A stretch of DNA of 64,000 nt from Pseudoalteromonas distincta (lineage in GTDB: Bacteria > Pseudomonadota > Gammaproteobacteria > Enterobacterales > Alteromonadaceae), in the NCBI RefSeq assembly GCF_000814675.1, contig NZ_JWIG01000016.1:186001-250000 (forward strand), given 5' to 3'. The translations under genes and the position numbers were made by a program. The notes under the pieces were generated by a model. It had not been told where the DNA came from, ran no database searches, and was given only the letters and a program-made list of their open reading frames with translations. Each line of letters opens with the position of its first letter. Position 1 is the stretch's first letter. Below, in pieces: positions 1 through 8,710 of the stretch.

Positions 1-1
1 A

Positions 2-502
2 TCGCTGCTGTTTGTATTTTTATGTTTAGCCGCGCTTTATGAAAGTTGGTCGGTACCGTTTGCGGTAATGATGATTGTGCCACTGGGTATATTTGGTGCA
101 ATTATGGCAGCGCTTGGCGGTGGCTTATCTAACGATATTTACTTGCAGGTAGGCTTGTTGACCACCATTGGTTTGGCATCTAAAAATGCGATACTGATTG
201 TAGAGTTTGCGATTCATAAAATGGAAGAAGGGCTTGGCTTAGTTGATGCGGCTATTGCTGCTGTTCGCCTTCGTTTGCGTCCAATACTTATGACTTCGAT
301 GGCCTTTATTTGTGGTGTTTTACCGCTTGCTATTGCCTCAAGCGCGGGTTCTGGTGCGCAAAATGCGTTAGGTATTTCGATTATTGGCGGCACACTTGCA
401 TCATCAATATTAGTTGTTGTTTTTGTACCGTTATTCTTTGTGTTAGTGCGCCGTGTATTTCCTGGCAAAGCTAAAGAGACAACGAAGGAGAGCGCAGAAT
501 GA
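2..502 (+). CDS. RND efflux permease, C-terminal fragment (AcrB/MexB type)
   Basis: This is the last 166 codons of an inner-membrane RND multidrug efflux permease, open from base 2 and cut by the window edge. The visible part holds the final membrane segments of the C-terminal half. It includes the family-typical stretch around [14 protein letters not shown] and the segment [19 protein letters not shown]. Family knowledge: these proteins form a trimer that uses the proton motive force to drive drugs through a periplasmic adaptor and an outer-membrane channel. The stop overlaps the start of the next gene by four bases (ATGA), so the two are translationally coupled. The substrate cannot be told from this fragment. 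Confidence 0.95.
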   Translation, partial: SLLFVFLCLAALYESWSVPFAVMMIVPLGIFGAIMAALGGGLSNDIYLQVGLLTTIGLASKNAILIVEFAIHKMEEGLGLVDAAIAAVRLRLRPILMTSMAFICGVLPLAIASSAGSGAQNALGISIIGGTLASSILVVVFVPLFFVLVRRVFPGKAKETTKESAE

Positions 503-1917
503 GCATTAAAACATTCAGCCTAAGTGCAATTGCTTTATTGGTGCTAAGTGGTTGCCAATTAGCGCCAGAGCAAAAAGACCTTGCTCTACCAGTATCTGAT
601 GCTTATGCATCAGGTACTGGGCAAAGCGCTGCGCAGCAATTAAATTGGCAGCAGTTTTTTAATGACGAAAAACTACAAACGTTAATTAGTCAAAGCCTTG
701 AGCATAACAAAGACATGCAAATTGCAGTGCTTAATGTGCAGCGTGTGCGTGGTTTATATCAAATTGAAGACTCTGCTTTGTATCCATCCCTTGATTTAAA
801 TGCCTCAGGTACGCGCCAGCGTTTACCGGCTGACTTATCAGGTACTGGCGATGCAGCTATTAGCTCGCAATACAGTGCAACAGTGGGTATTACCTCTTAC
901 GAGTTAGATATTTGGGGCAAAGTACGCAATCAATCAGCGCAAGCACTGCAAAACTTATACTCTACAGAGCTTAGCCAATACAGCACGCAGGTGTCTTTAA
1001 TTTCAGAGTTGGCAAATGCGTGGCTAAATTATGCAACTGATTTGCAACTGCTAGAGCTTGCAAAAGAAACGCTTACCTCTCAGCAAGAGTCATTATCGCT
1101 TACGCAAAAAAGCTTTGATTTAGGTGCGACGTCTTCAATTACCCTTGAGCAGCTTAAAAGCACAGTTGCTACGGCAAAAGTAGACATAGCAACGTACAAA
1201 CGTTTGCTAAAGCGTGATAAAAGTGCCTTAGATTTATTAGTAGGTAAATCTGTTTCAGCTGATTTACTGCCTAATAAAGACCTGACTAACTTGATCAGTA
1301 TGCCAGAAGTACCCGTTGGTTTACCGTCTGATCTGCTATCGCAGCGCCCTGATATTAAAGCCGCTGAGCATTTAATGCTTGCTGCAAATGCCAATATTGG
1401 TATTGCTCGTGCGGCGTTTTATCCAAGCATTAGCTTAACAGCCAATGCGGGGTCTGCTTCAAGTGACTTAAGTGGCTTGTTTGATTCAGGCTCGGGTACA
1501 TGGAGTTTTGTGCCGACAATTAGCTTACCTATTTTCAATATGGGACGTAACCAAGCAAATCTTGATGTAGCAAAAGCAGATCAAGAAATTGCGGTAGCAA
1601 CGTATCAGCAAAAAATTCAAAATGCGTTTCGCGAAGTTGCCGATGCACTTGCTGATAGAGAAGGTTACCAAGAGCAATTAAGTGCCCTTGATATGCTTAT
1701 AAGTAGTCGACAAATCACGTTTGATTTATCAAAAATGCGTTACGAAAAAGGCGCAGATAGCTACTTGCAAGTACTTGATGCTCAGCGTACGTGGTACGGC
1801 GCGCAGCAGCAGTTAATTGCGGGTCAGCAAGCGTATCTTGCGAGTCAAATTAACTTGTACAAAGCGCTTGGTGGCGGATGGAATGTAGCCAGTGAAACAA
1901 CTCAGGAAGAGAAATAA
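499..1917 (+). CDS. Outer-membrane efflux lipoprotein, OprM/NodT family
   Basis: This is the outer-membrane channel of the RND pump encoded just upstream. The 472-residue length fits the OprM/CusC/NodT family. It begins with a lipoprotein signal ending in the lipobox VLSGC, so Cys19 would be lipidated. The two repeated outer-membrane efflux domains follow, with typical segments such as [12 protein letters not shown] (first repeat), [12 protein letters not shown] (central) and [18 protein letters not shown] (second repeat). The start overlaps the permease stop by four bases. A short palindrome follows the stop and a TetR-type regulator lies downstream, so the unit is probably adaptor, permease, channel, regulator. 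Confidence 0.93.
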   Translation: MSIKTFSLSAIALLVLSGCQLAPEQKDLALPVSDAYASGTGQSAAQQLNWQQFFNDEKLQTLISQSLEHNKDMQIAVLNVQRVRGLYQIEDSALYPSLDLNASGTRQRLPADLSGTGDAAISSQYSATVGITSYELDIWGKVRNQSAQALQNLYSTELSQYSTQVSLISELANAWLNYATDLQLLELAKETLTSQQESLSLTQKSFDLGATSSITLEQLKSTVATAKVDIATYKRLLKRDKSALDLLVGKSVSADLLPNKDLTNLISMPEVPVGLPSDLLSQRPDIKAAEHLMLAANANIGIARAAFYPSISLTANAGSASSDLSGLFDSGSGTWSFVPTISLPIFNMGRNQANLDVAKADQEIAVATYQQKIQNAFREVADALADREGYQEQLSALDMLISSRQITFDLSKMRYEKGADSYLQVLDAQRTWYGAQQQLIAGQQAYLASQINLYKALGGGWNVASETTQEEK

Positions 1918-1921
1918 TATT

Positions 1922-1940
1922 TGCGGCTTTTAAAGCCGCA
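1922..1940 (+). terminator. Hairpin after the efflux operon (weak terminator or attenuator)
   Basis: A perfect palindrome TGCGGCTTTTAAAGCCGCA lies five bases after the channel gene's stop. No T-run follows it, so termination would be partial at best, and read-through into the TetR gene is possible. Confidence 0.4.
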
Positions 1941-2013
1941 TTACATATTTATATGGCGAGACTATTTATAGCTCTTGCTTTACTGAGTTTATGACTTGGT
2001 AGTGGAGTTGAAC

Positions 2014-2640
2014 ATGAAGCCTAAAGCAAAAAGGCAAACAGATCCCGCGATAGCACTTGCTAGGCGTGAGCAAATTTTAACAGCTGCTGCAGAGTGTTTT
2101 CGCCGTAAAGGTTACCACGGTGCAGGTATGGCAGAAATATCTAAAACGGCAGGGATGAGTGCAGGCCATATTTATAATTACTTTGAAAGCAAAGAGGCGA
2201 TTATAGAAAGCATTATTGAAAAAGACATGGAAGAAATGTTCTCTATCTTTCAAAAGTTTGAAGATCACCCTGGTGATGTTTTGGCGGCTCTTTTAGATGG
2301 CTTAAATATTGGCGTGCAAAGACACATGGATACAGGCTCGTGTGTTATCGATTTAGATATGATGGCAGAAGCGGGTCGTAATATTAAAGTTGCTACTCTT
2401 TTGCGTGAAACCGATATTCAAGCAAGAGGGCGCATGAGGCAGCTTTTAACAAGCGAGCGAAGTGCGCTCAAAGACATTGATGAGCGTGAACTTGAAAGCC
2501 GAATTAATGTTATTTTTTCGATGATGGCAGGGTTATTACTTAGAAAGTTACTTTACCCTGAGCTAACCGAAGAAACGGTACTCATAGCGCTTCGCCCTGC
2601 GATGAAAACATTACTGATGCCATTTGATAAAGCGCAGTAA
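2014..2640 (+). CDS. TetR/AcrR family transcriptional regulator
   Basis: The protein has about 208 residues. Its N-terminal helix-turn-helix DNA-binding domain reads REQILTAAAECFRRKGYHG, then MAEISKTAGMSAGHIYNYF with the typical YNYFESKEA end. A helical ligand-binding domain follows. The frame is open from a TTG at 1996, but the ATG at 2014 has a GGAG motif at a good distance and begins MKPKAKRQTD, so I chose it. Its place directly downstream of an RND pump on the same strand suggests it represses that pump and responds to one of its substrates; that is inference. A strong bidirectional terminator follows. Confidence 0.9.
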   Translation: MKPKAKRQTDPAIALARREQILTAAAECFRRKGYHGAGMAEISKTAGMSAGHIYNYFESKEAIIESIIEKDMEEMFSIFQKFEDHPGDVLAALLDGLNIGVQRHMDTGSCVIDLDMMAEAGRNIKVATLLRETDIQARGRMRQLLTSERSALKDIDERELESRINVIFSMMAGLLLRKLLYPELTEETVLIALRPAMKTLLMPFDKAQ

Positions 2641-2654
2641 CGCTAAAAATAAAT

Positions 2655-2688
2655 AAAAAAGCTAGCCAATATTTTGGCTAGCTTTTTT
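2655..2688. terminator. Bidirectional intrinsic terminator
   Basis: Nine-base arms GCTAGCCAA/TTGGCTAGC around a TATT loop, with A-runs on the left and T-runs on the right. It lies between the convergent TetR and HupE-like genes and can serve both strands. Confidence 0.9.
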
Positions 2689-2699
2689 ATTTATACTAT

Positions 2700-3812
2700 T
2701 TAAAAACGCTCGATTGACCACTGAAGTGCAACAATTGCGATAGCAACGGAGCCCATTGGCATTACCCACTTTTTATACCAAGTGTAGTGTCGTACATAAA
2801 TGAGTATTGGTAAGGCTATCAGTAATATACTAAGTTGACCGATTTCGACGCCTAAATTAAACGCCAATATACTGAGCAGTTGATAGTCGCTCGACAGGCC
2901 AAGCTCGCCAAGTACGCTCGCAAATCCCATCCCATGTAGTAAACCAAAAGCAAAAGTAAGCCAACCTAAACGAAGTATCAGCGGCCACACATTATTTAAT
3001 GCTGCAAATAAAACCGATATAGCAATTCCAAGCTCTACCCAGCGACTATTTGGTGAGACTAAGTTCATAGCGGTGGCGGTAAGCGTAATAGAGTGCGCAA
3101 GCGTAAACGCGGTTACTATCCATGCTGTGTGTTTAATAATGTGTTTTTTAGAGCTAATACCTTGCCATGCTTTATCGCTGCGTTTTAAAACACAGGTAAG
3201 TAACAAAGCGATTAAAAATAAAATATGATCAATACCAATCCAAATATGTAAAACACCCTGGTACACGTATTGATTAAAGGTACTTAAATAACTTGTTTGC
3301 TCAAAGCTGAACGTTTGTTGTGCCTCATTGATATTAAATACACGAGATACACCGTTAATATTTACGATGGATTTATGGTTAGCATCAGTTTTAAAAAAAG
3401 CGGAATAGGAAAGGGTGATTGCTTCATTATCATCACAGCTAAACTGCAGCGGAATCACTAAATATGGTTGGTTAAAATGGTTATCTAGCTGATAGATACC
3501 TTCACTTTTTAAAGGGCATATTTGCGCGCTTTGCGTGATATTTAAATTTTCTTTAATGAAGTTATTTATTGAGCTGCGTTTTGCTTTTATTTCTGTCCAC
3601 GAAATTTGGCCGTTTTTATCTAAATCCAGAGGCACTGCGTGCTCTAAGTCGGCAATATTTATTTGCCAGGTACCCGTGTATAGATTTTTGTTGGTGTCGT
3701 TATTGTGCTCGCTATTTAAGGTTATATAACTTGTACTTAGTTGATGGGCAAAGCTGTAAGTTGAAAAAATGCACAGCATTAAAGTGAGTATAAATAGATA
3801 AGGCGTTTTCAT
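2700..3812 (-). CDS. HupE/UreJ-like membrane protein with a periplasmic EF-hand-like loop
   Basis: This 370-residue protein has a signal peptide (residues 1 to about 22), a periplasmic-looking region to about residue 185, then about six to seven membrane helices. The membrane part carries the HupE/UreJ_2 signatures HIWIGIDHILFLIALLL, FTLAHSITL and FGLLHGMGFA, whose histidines are the usual candidate metal ligands. Residues 63-74 read DLDKNGQISWTE, a textbook EF-hand loop with ligands at positions 1, 3, 5, 7, 9 and 12. HupE proteins are suspected nickel, cobalt or copper transporters, but the substrate of this subfamily is unknown. Its start overlaps the upstream TPR gene's stop by four bases. 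It is the last gene of the DUF4331 operon. Confidence 0.85.
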   Translation of the reverse strand: MKTPYLFILTLMLCIFSTYSFAHQLSTSYITLNSEHNNDTNKNLYTGTWQINIADLEHAVPLDLDKNGQISWTEIKAKRSSINNFIKENLNITQSAQICPLKSEGIYQLDNHFNQPYLVIPLQFSCDDNEAITLSYSAFFKTDANHKSIVNINGVSRVFNINEAQQTFSFEQTSYLSTFNQYVYQGVLHIWIGIDHILFLIALLLTCVLKRSDKAWQGISSKKHIIKHTAWIVTAFTLAHSITLTATAMNLVSPNSRWVELGIAISVLFAALNNVWPLILRLGWLTFAFGLLHGMGFASVLGELGLSSDYQLLSILAFNLGVEIGQLSILLIALPILIYVRHYTWYKKWVMPMGSVAIAIVALQWSIERF

Positions 3813-4834
3813 AGTGTATCTCGTTGCATCGCTTTTGCTTGAATAAGTAATTGCTCATCGGTGCTCATTTTAGCCTGCTGGCAATTAATATGAGCCCAGT
3901 AAAGTGCTTTTTCGCGATTTGGTTGTACATCAAGGTAATATTTAGCTAAGTCACTTGCATGAAAAGAATCTTTACGAAGCTCTCGTAGCGTAACTCTTTG
4001 CGCCATTGTATTTTGCCATTTTTTATCGCGTTTATTCAGTTTTTTTTCTGCGATTGAAAGTCTTAGCAAAATAGCATCTTCTAAATTGCCTTTATCAGGA
4101 AGCAGTACGCTTAATGTATTTAATACTTGTTGTGGTTGGTTTAGAGCAATTTGAATATCGGCCCATAAAACAATTAGGCTCACAGGGGCTTGAACTAAAT
4201 CTACACTTTGTAAGTGAGACAATGCTTGTTTGTAGTTATTTAAACGATAGCTCATTTCACTTAAAACATGGTTTGTAGCTAGGCTAGTTTGATTATTATT
4301 TATAATTTTTACTAATGCTTGGTAGCTGTCTAAAACGCTTTCATGTTGGCTTTGTACATCAAGTACACAGGTGCTAGCAGTAATAGTGCTTACGTGCCCA
4401 ATTAAAGCGACGCAGTGCTTTTTTGCTTGTGCAAACTTACCTTGAGTCATAAATATATTGGCTAGCAATAAATGGCTATTACTATGCTGTGGCTCTTTAA
4501 TCAAAACGTTGTTAGCAATATCAATAGCTTCGTTGAAAAGGTGCTCTTTTTGTAAAACGCGAGCATATAAGTAACCAATTTTAGATGAGGGTGTTTGTTT
4601 ATATAGCTGGGCTAAACGGGTTTTAAGTAGCCCCTGTAAACGCTCTGCTTGGCCTACATATTGGCTGTTAGTGACTAATGTATTTATTTCCTCAACAGAC
4701 AGAGAAGCACTAAGCGTTGAATTACTGTTAGCAATAACTGCATCATTTTTTGGGGTAAAAGGCGCAGCGCTTAATGCAAAGGTCGTTAGGCATAAAGTAA
4801 TAAATGCGACGGACTTAAAAATTGATAAATGCAT
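3809..4834 (-). CDS. Secreted TPR-repeat protein
   Basis: A tetratricopeptide-like protein of about 341 residues. The frame extends 10 codons further upstream, but the ATG at 4834 has an AAAGGA ribosome site and begins a clean signal peptide (MHLSIFKSVAFITLCL, cleaved near SAA), so I chose it. The body is made of helical pairs such as YLYARVLQKEHLFNEAIDIA and LLLANIFMTQGKFAQAKKHC. Such proteins are protein-binding scaffolds; here it would act in the periplasm. It sits between the Ig-like lipoprotein and the HupE-like transporter and overlaps the latter, so the products probably work together. No catalytic motif was seen. Confidence 0.8.
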   Translation of the reverse strand: MHLSIFKSVAFITLCLTTFALSAAPFTPKNDAVIANSNSTLSASLSVEEINTLVTNSQYVGQAERLQGLLKTRLAQLYKQTPSSKIGYLYARVLQKEHLFNEAIDIANNVLIKEPQHSNSHLLLANIFMTQGKFAQAKKHCVALIGHVSTITASTCVLDVQSQHESVLDSYQALVKIINNNQTSLATNHVLSEMSYRLNNYKQALSHLQSVDLVQAPVSLIVLWADIQIALNQPQQVLNTLSVLLPDKGNLEDAILLRLSIAEKKLNKRDKKWQNTMAQRVTLRELRKDSFHASDLAKYYLDVQPNREKALYWAHINCQQAKMSTDEQLLIQAKAMQRDTL

Positions 4835-4887
4835 TATAAATATCCTTTGAAAAAAGCCATCCATGGCCTGTCAGCTTAATTACTTGG

Positions 4888-5397
4888 TTAGTTACCGTTT
4901 GTTGAAATTAATCCATCAACATCAGTATCGGTGTTTGTAAACACCCGACCGTTAACAGTTAACGGCTCTGCATTTAGCGCTTGATTAAATGCATCGGTTG
5001 CAAATTGAGCAAAGTCGACTTGTAGTGCGTCAATTGCAATGTTTACTGTTGCAGTTACTTGCGAATTAACGCCATCACTTACACCAAACATAAAACTATC
5101 TGAACCTGTCACTTCTTTATTTGGTGTATAGGTAAAGTTACCATCGCTATTAACGGTAACAGTTCCAAGAGCTGGCTCACTTGTTAATGAGTAAGTAAGC
5201 GAGTCGCCATCATTGTCGGTTGCGCTAAGCATATCGGTAATGCTTACCTCAGTTTGTGTAGTTAGCATTGCATCACTTGCGGTAGGCGCTGTGTTTACAA
5301 CCGGTGTAGGTTGTTTTTTATCATCATCGCTACTACATGCTCCCAATGTTAATGCACTGAGGAGAACACAAATATGGGTAGTTTTTAAATTACGCAT
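4888..5397 (-). CDS. Small Ig-like/cadherin-like repeat lipoprotein
   Basis: A lipoprotein of 169 residues with signal MRNLKTTHICVLLSALTLGAC and lipobox LGAC, then an acidic/polar linker. One bacterial Ig/cadherin-like domain follows at about residues 35-125, with the hallmark ATDNDGDSLTYSL, TVNSDGNFTYTPN and GSDSFMFGVSDG. The extreme C-terminus reads DTDVDGLISTNGN, a dockerin-like DxDxDG loop. Both motifs are the kind that bind calcium. It has an AAGGAG ribosome site and starts 11 bases after the DUF4331 stop, so the two are cotranscribed. Function is unknown; a surface-attached partner of the DUF4331 protein is plausible. Confidence 0.75.
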   Translation of the reverse strand: MRNLKTTHICVLLSALTLGACSSDDDKKQPTPVVNTAPTASDAMLTTQTEVSITDMLSATDNDGDSLTYSLTSEPALGTVTVNSDGNFTYTPNKEVTGSDSFMFGVSDGVNSQVTATVNIAIDALQVDFAQFATDAFNQALNAEPLTVNGRVFTNTDTDVDGLISTNGN

Positions 5398-5408
5398 TAT
5401 TTTACTCC

Positions 5409-7001
5409 TTATTTAGAGCCAGCAAGTGGTGTTGCAAGGTATGGGAATGATGAATTCATCATTGTTGCATCAATAGGCGCGCCGTCTGTAAATGGCACTG
5501 TGCCTGTATTAGCATCCTCTGGTGCACAAAGTCCTAAATCAGTGTCTTCACCATTTACTGGGATAGGATGACATAAACGACCCATCACAACACGAAGTGC
5601 AATATCAACCACATCATCACCCGGGCGACGACCATTTGGGAAGCCGGCTAAATCATTACCCGCTACACCAAATGCAGATTGATCAGCTTGCGCTGTTGCT
5701 GCAATGCCTGTATTTAAACGTAGCATTTCTGAAGGTGTTACAGTTGCTTGCTGATTAACGCCTGCAAAACCTGTTAAAAATGCAGTGATTAAATCAGTAC
5801 GCGGGAAGTTTGTGGGTGCCAGTGTTTCTAAGTTTGCGCCTAGGGTCGTATTAACAGCATCTTTAAATAAAATGTTTAATAACTCAGGTAGTGCTGGATG
5901 AGATACATAATCTAAAAATTGTGCATCATCTTTAGGGTGAGCAGTGGAGAATGTGTCTTTGTCTTTAATGCCAATTACAAGCTCGTTTACAAGCGGGCTA
6001 CCCAAGCGTGAAACTTGTGTTAAAGCACCACCATTAACGCCATTATTAGCAAATTTAGCATTAGGATTTAATACGCGAGCTTGAGGTAGGCTTGCTGTTG
6101 TCCATGAACCTATTACGCCGTTACCTTCACCAACAATACAGCTTTTAGGTATTTCGATAGCGATTGATGTTACGTTTTTATCTGCAAGGTCGTCGTTATC
6201 AGCTGATTGTGTTATACCACCAGGAAAACCACCGCCGTCACCAGCACCTGGGGCGCTATCACCCTCTACAGGTACATAGTTAACTAAATCAAATGTTTTA
6301 CCTAGGTTAACTACAAATGGGTCTTTACGTTGCCCTACAAAAACTTGTGCCATGCTTTCACATTTAGGAATTGAAACCTGATACACAAATTGGTCAGCGT
6401 AAGTTTGGTAATCGCTCATTGAACCAAATGTTTTATTGCCCACATAATCAAGTGGTTTAGAAAATGTGCTGGAGTTTGATGCAGTGTTATTTAATAGCGT
6501 TGTTTCGCCAGTACGCTGCGCGCCGCTTATCATGCTTACTGTGTATGATTCGCTAAAATTTACAGCGCTGTTATCACCTGCAGATACACCGCCTACATTT
6601 TTAAGCGGTACAGACACGGTGCGTTGATTACCTTCAGGTCCAACAGTTAATTGCACACCTTGATTATCATTAGGAAGCATGCTTTTAAAGTTAAACGCAA
6701 ATGTAATATCTTCAACAGCATCGCCGTCGTTATCTATATGAATGCTGTAGGTAGCATCTGGGTCCATTGCAAAGTAATTAGGACCGCCGTAGGCATCTTG
6801 CAGCGGGATGTAATTAGCAATTAATGTGACGTAATCATCACGACCTTGCTCGTAACTATTAAATACATAAAAATCGGTAGAATCTAAAGTCGGGAAACGG
6901 CTTATATTTGGCGCTTCTCTGTGGCTAGATGCTTCACTTGGTGCACTTACAAACGTACTACATATTACTACTGCGAGTATTGATGGAGTTAAAGCTTTCA
7001 T
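5409..7001 (-). CDS. DUF4331 family secreted protein
   Basis: A 530-residue exported protein with a signal peptide ending near APSEA. It then carries the DUF4331 signature: SSHREAPNISRFPTLDSTDFYVF near the N-terminus, a YVTLIANYIPLQDAYGGPNYF segment, and DNDGDAVEDITFAF, which resembles an acidic calcium site. Later parts match the family layout (FVGQRKDPFVVNLG, NELVIGIKDKDTF, GRRPGDDVVDIALRV). The biochemical role of DUF4331 is not known. This is the first gene of a four-gene unit, preceded by the ribosome site AAAGGACA and by a promoter-like element identical in layout to the one before the ECF sigma gene. Confidence 0.88.
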   Translation of the reverse strand: MKALTPSILAVVICSTFVSAPSEASSHREAPNISRFPTLDSTDFYVFNSYEQGRDDYVTLIANYIPLQDAYGGPNYFAMDPDATYSIHIDNDGDAVEDITFAFNFKSMLPNDNQGVQLTVGPEGNQRTVSVPLKNVGGVSAGDNSAVNFSESYTVSMISGAQRTGETTLLNNTASNSSTFSKPLDYVGNKTFGSMSDYQTYADQFVYQVSIPKCESMAQVFVGQRKDPFVVNLGKTFDLVNYVPVEGDSAPGAGDGGGFPGGITQSADNDDLADKNVTSIAIEIPKSCIVGEGNGVIGSWTTASLPQARVLNPNAKFANNGVNGGALTQVSRLGSPLVNELVIGIKDKDTFSTAHPKDDAQFLDYVSHPALPELLNILFKDAVNTTLGANLETLAPTNFPRTDLITAFLTGFAGVNQQATVTPSEMLRLNTGIAATAQADQSAFGVAGNDLAGFPNGRRPGDDVVDIALRVVMGRLCHPIPVNGEDTDLGLCAPEDANTGTVPFTDGAPIDATMMNSSFPYLATPLAGSK

Positions 7002-7039
7002 GACTTTGTCCTTTAGTTTTGATTGAAGTCATAGCTAAT

Positions 7040-7065
7040 AACGGGGCGAGATTTAAATTGGATGC
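7040..7065 (-). promoter_or_regulatory. Putative ECF sigma promoter of the DUF4331 operon
   Basis: On the minus strand the element reads T6-GCATCCAA, then 14 bases, then CGTTA. It ends about 36 bases before the DUF4331 start. The same motif at the same spacing precedes the ECF sigma gene (8395-8420). GCATCC resembles the -35 element CCATCC known for SigK-type promoters, whose anti-sigma (RskA) resembles the one encoded here. Assignment as a promoter is inference from the repeat. Confidence 0.75.
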
Positions 7066-7157
7066 AAAAAAGTTAAATTATTTTATTTTTTGTTAAAAAG
7101 TTAGAGAGTAGGTTGGCTGCTTTAAGTAAACAGCCAACTTTAGTCATGAAAGTAGGG

Positions 7158-7853
7158 TTATAAAAGTACCAGCTCTGTGGTGTAAAGCACTTCAGTGGGA
7201 GAGCCATTTGGTGAGCCACCAATAGGCTCTAAACTCACTGCTAACAATGCGATATCACTTGCGTTAAAGCGATTATCTTTAAATAATATTTTACTGCCTT
7301 GCTTGGGCAGTAAACCCAATGAAATAGGTGCATCTTGACCTTTTAAAATCATCCACAGCTCATAATCTTTATTAGTTTGAGCAACCAATTGGCTGCTAGC
7401 TTTAATTGAGAGCCCTTGCTCGCTTACATCAATAAACCACAATGATTGTTTATCTTGATTTTGAACCAAAGCAATTTGCTGAGTTTGCATAACATTGGTA
7501 CTAGGCTGAATAACCAAAAAGGCTAAAACAATGCATGCGGCAGTTGCCACAAAAGACCAGGTACGCCAAATTGAAGGCTTGGTATGTATGACTGTTTTAC
7601 TTGTTTGTGGTCTGTGTTCAATACGCTGTAGTATATTTACCCATACATCGTCACGTGGCGTTTGCGGTGTAATAGCACTCGCTAAGTTGTTTAGGTTTTG
7701 CTCCCACATATTTGTTGCTTCACGTGCTTGATTTGAGTTAAGTAACAGACGCTGAAAACGCTTTCGGGCAAGCCCTCTAAGTGTGCCAAGCACGTACTGA
7801 CCAGCAAGCGCGTCTAATAGTTCGGGTTTATTATAATTCATAATGTTAAACAC
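7158..7853 (-). CDS. RskA-like anti-sigma factor
   Basis: A 231-residue single-pass membrane protein. The N-terminal part, from about ELLDALAGQYVLGTLRGLAR, is the typical cytoplasmic sigma-binding zinc-less anti-sigma helix bundle. A membrane segment follows at about residues 94-111 (TWSFVATAACIVLAFLVI). The C-terminal periplasmic domain ends with the RskA signature (YELWMILKG, then ISLGLLPKQG and SLEPIGGSPNGSPTEVLYT). It overlaps the sigma factor gene by 16 bases, the usual arrangement for a sigma/anti-sigma pair. By analogy with RskA it holds the sigma factor until a periplasmic signal triggers its release or proteolysis. Confidence 0.9.
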   Translation of the reverse strand: MFNIMNYNKPELLDALAGQYVLGTLRGLARKRFQRLLLNSNQAREATNMWEQNLNNLASAITPQTPRDDVWVNILQRIEHRPQTSKTVIHTKPSIWRTWSFVATAACIVLAFLVIQPSTNVMQTQQIALVQNQDKQSLWFIDVSEQGLSIKASSQLVAQTNKDYELWMILKGQDAPISLGLLPKQGSKILFKDNRFNASDIALLAVSLEPIGGSPNGSPTEVLYTTELVLL

Positions 7854-8362
7854 CTTTGTAGCTGCATAAGCCCACGCCTGATCCAGCTTTTAACTGTACC
7901 TAATGGCGTTTCTATATGATCCACTAACTCGCTATGACTCAGCCCCTTATAATAAGCTAAGTGAATAGCTTGTTTTTGTTGCGGCTCAAGCTGTTCGATA
8001 CAATTGACCAGTTTCGTTTCTTCATCGTAATTAACGTCGATACTTTCATTTTCATATTCGTCATCGCCTAACGACTGTTCTTTTCGTACTTTGTGATAGC
8101 GAAGTGAGTCAAGACTTCTGTATCTGACTATACTTATCATCCAACTAATAACGGTGCCTTTAGAGGCGTTATATTCAGATGCGTTATGCCAAATTTTTAT
8201 AAAAGCGTCTTGTAGTGCCTCTTCCGCATAAGCTCTGTTAGTGAGCATATTTAAGCTAATAGCAAAAAGTTTGCCGCTAGTTTGTTGATATAAACTTGAG
8301 AAAGCATTTTTGTCTCCTTGTGCTGTTGCGCACAAAAGAGGGAGTAAATCATCGTTATCCAT
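7838..8362 (-). CDS. ECF-family RNA polymerase sigma factor
   Basis: A sigma factor of about 174 residues with region 2 (FSSLYQQTSGKLFAISLNM, then AEEALQDAFIKIWHNA and WMISIVRYRSLDSLR) and region 4 (EQLEPQQKQAIHLAYYKG, then SHSELVDHIETPLGTVKSW). The frame is open from a TTG at 8422, but that codon lies inside the putative promoter element. The ATG at 8362 is preceded by AGGA at five bases, so I chose it. The overlapping downstream gene is its anti-sigma factor. The promoter-like element before this gene recurs before the DUF4331 operon, so the factor probably activates itself and that operon. The layout resembles the SigK/RskA group. Confidence 0.93.
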   Translation of the reverse strand: MDNDDLLPLLCATAQGDKNAFSSLYQQTSGKLFAISLNMLTNRAYAEEALQDAFIKIWHNASEYNASKGTVISWMISIVRYRSLDSLRYHKVRKEQSLGDDEYENESIDVNYDEETKLVNCIEQLEPQQKQAIHLAYYKGLSHSELVDHIETPLGTVKSWIRRGLMQLQRCLTL

Positions 8363-8394
8363 AGGGGTCCTGTTTTTCTTATTATCATTGAGTA

Positions 8395-8420
8395 AACGGT
8401 TGAGGGTGTGATTTGGATGC
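8395..8420 (-). promoter_or_regulatory. Putative autoregulatory ECF sigma promoter
   Basis: On the minus strand it reads T6-GCATCCAA, 14 bases, CGTTT, ending about 30 bases before the sigma gene's ATG. It matches the element at 7040-7065 in motif and exact spacing. ECF sigma genes commonly drive their own transcription, which fits. Confidence 0.72.
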
Positions 8421-8710
8421 AAAAAATTTAATTGCCTTTTAGATTAGCTGCTTTATACGTTAGTACAAGTAATAACCGATCAGTGTTTGAAATTTAGACG
8501 TGTAAGTATAATTTATTCACATGTTTGTAAAAAATGCACAAAGAGCGGTCTGTAGTAGATTTTAGTTTATTAATTACTATATATATCAATGGCCTATTGT
8601 TCGCGTTTGAATTTTAAATGGCATTTATATGGCGTGATATTTGCAAAAGACTACTTAAAGCCGTTTAAATTAAGATTATAAATCGGCATTATTTTCACAA
8701 AGGAGAGACT
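8421..8710. other. Divergent intergenic region
   Basis: This AT-rich stretch separates the ECF sigma promoter from the phosphatase/kinase gene. A TGGC-N7-TTGC sigma-54-like element is at 8630-8644, and the AAAGGAG ribosome site of the next gene is at its right end. I see no gene or repeat in it. Confidence 0.5.
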
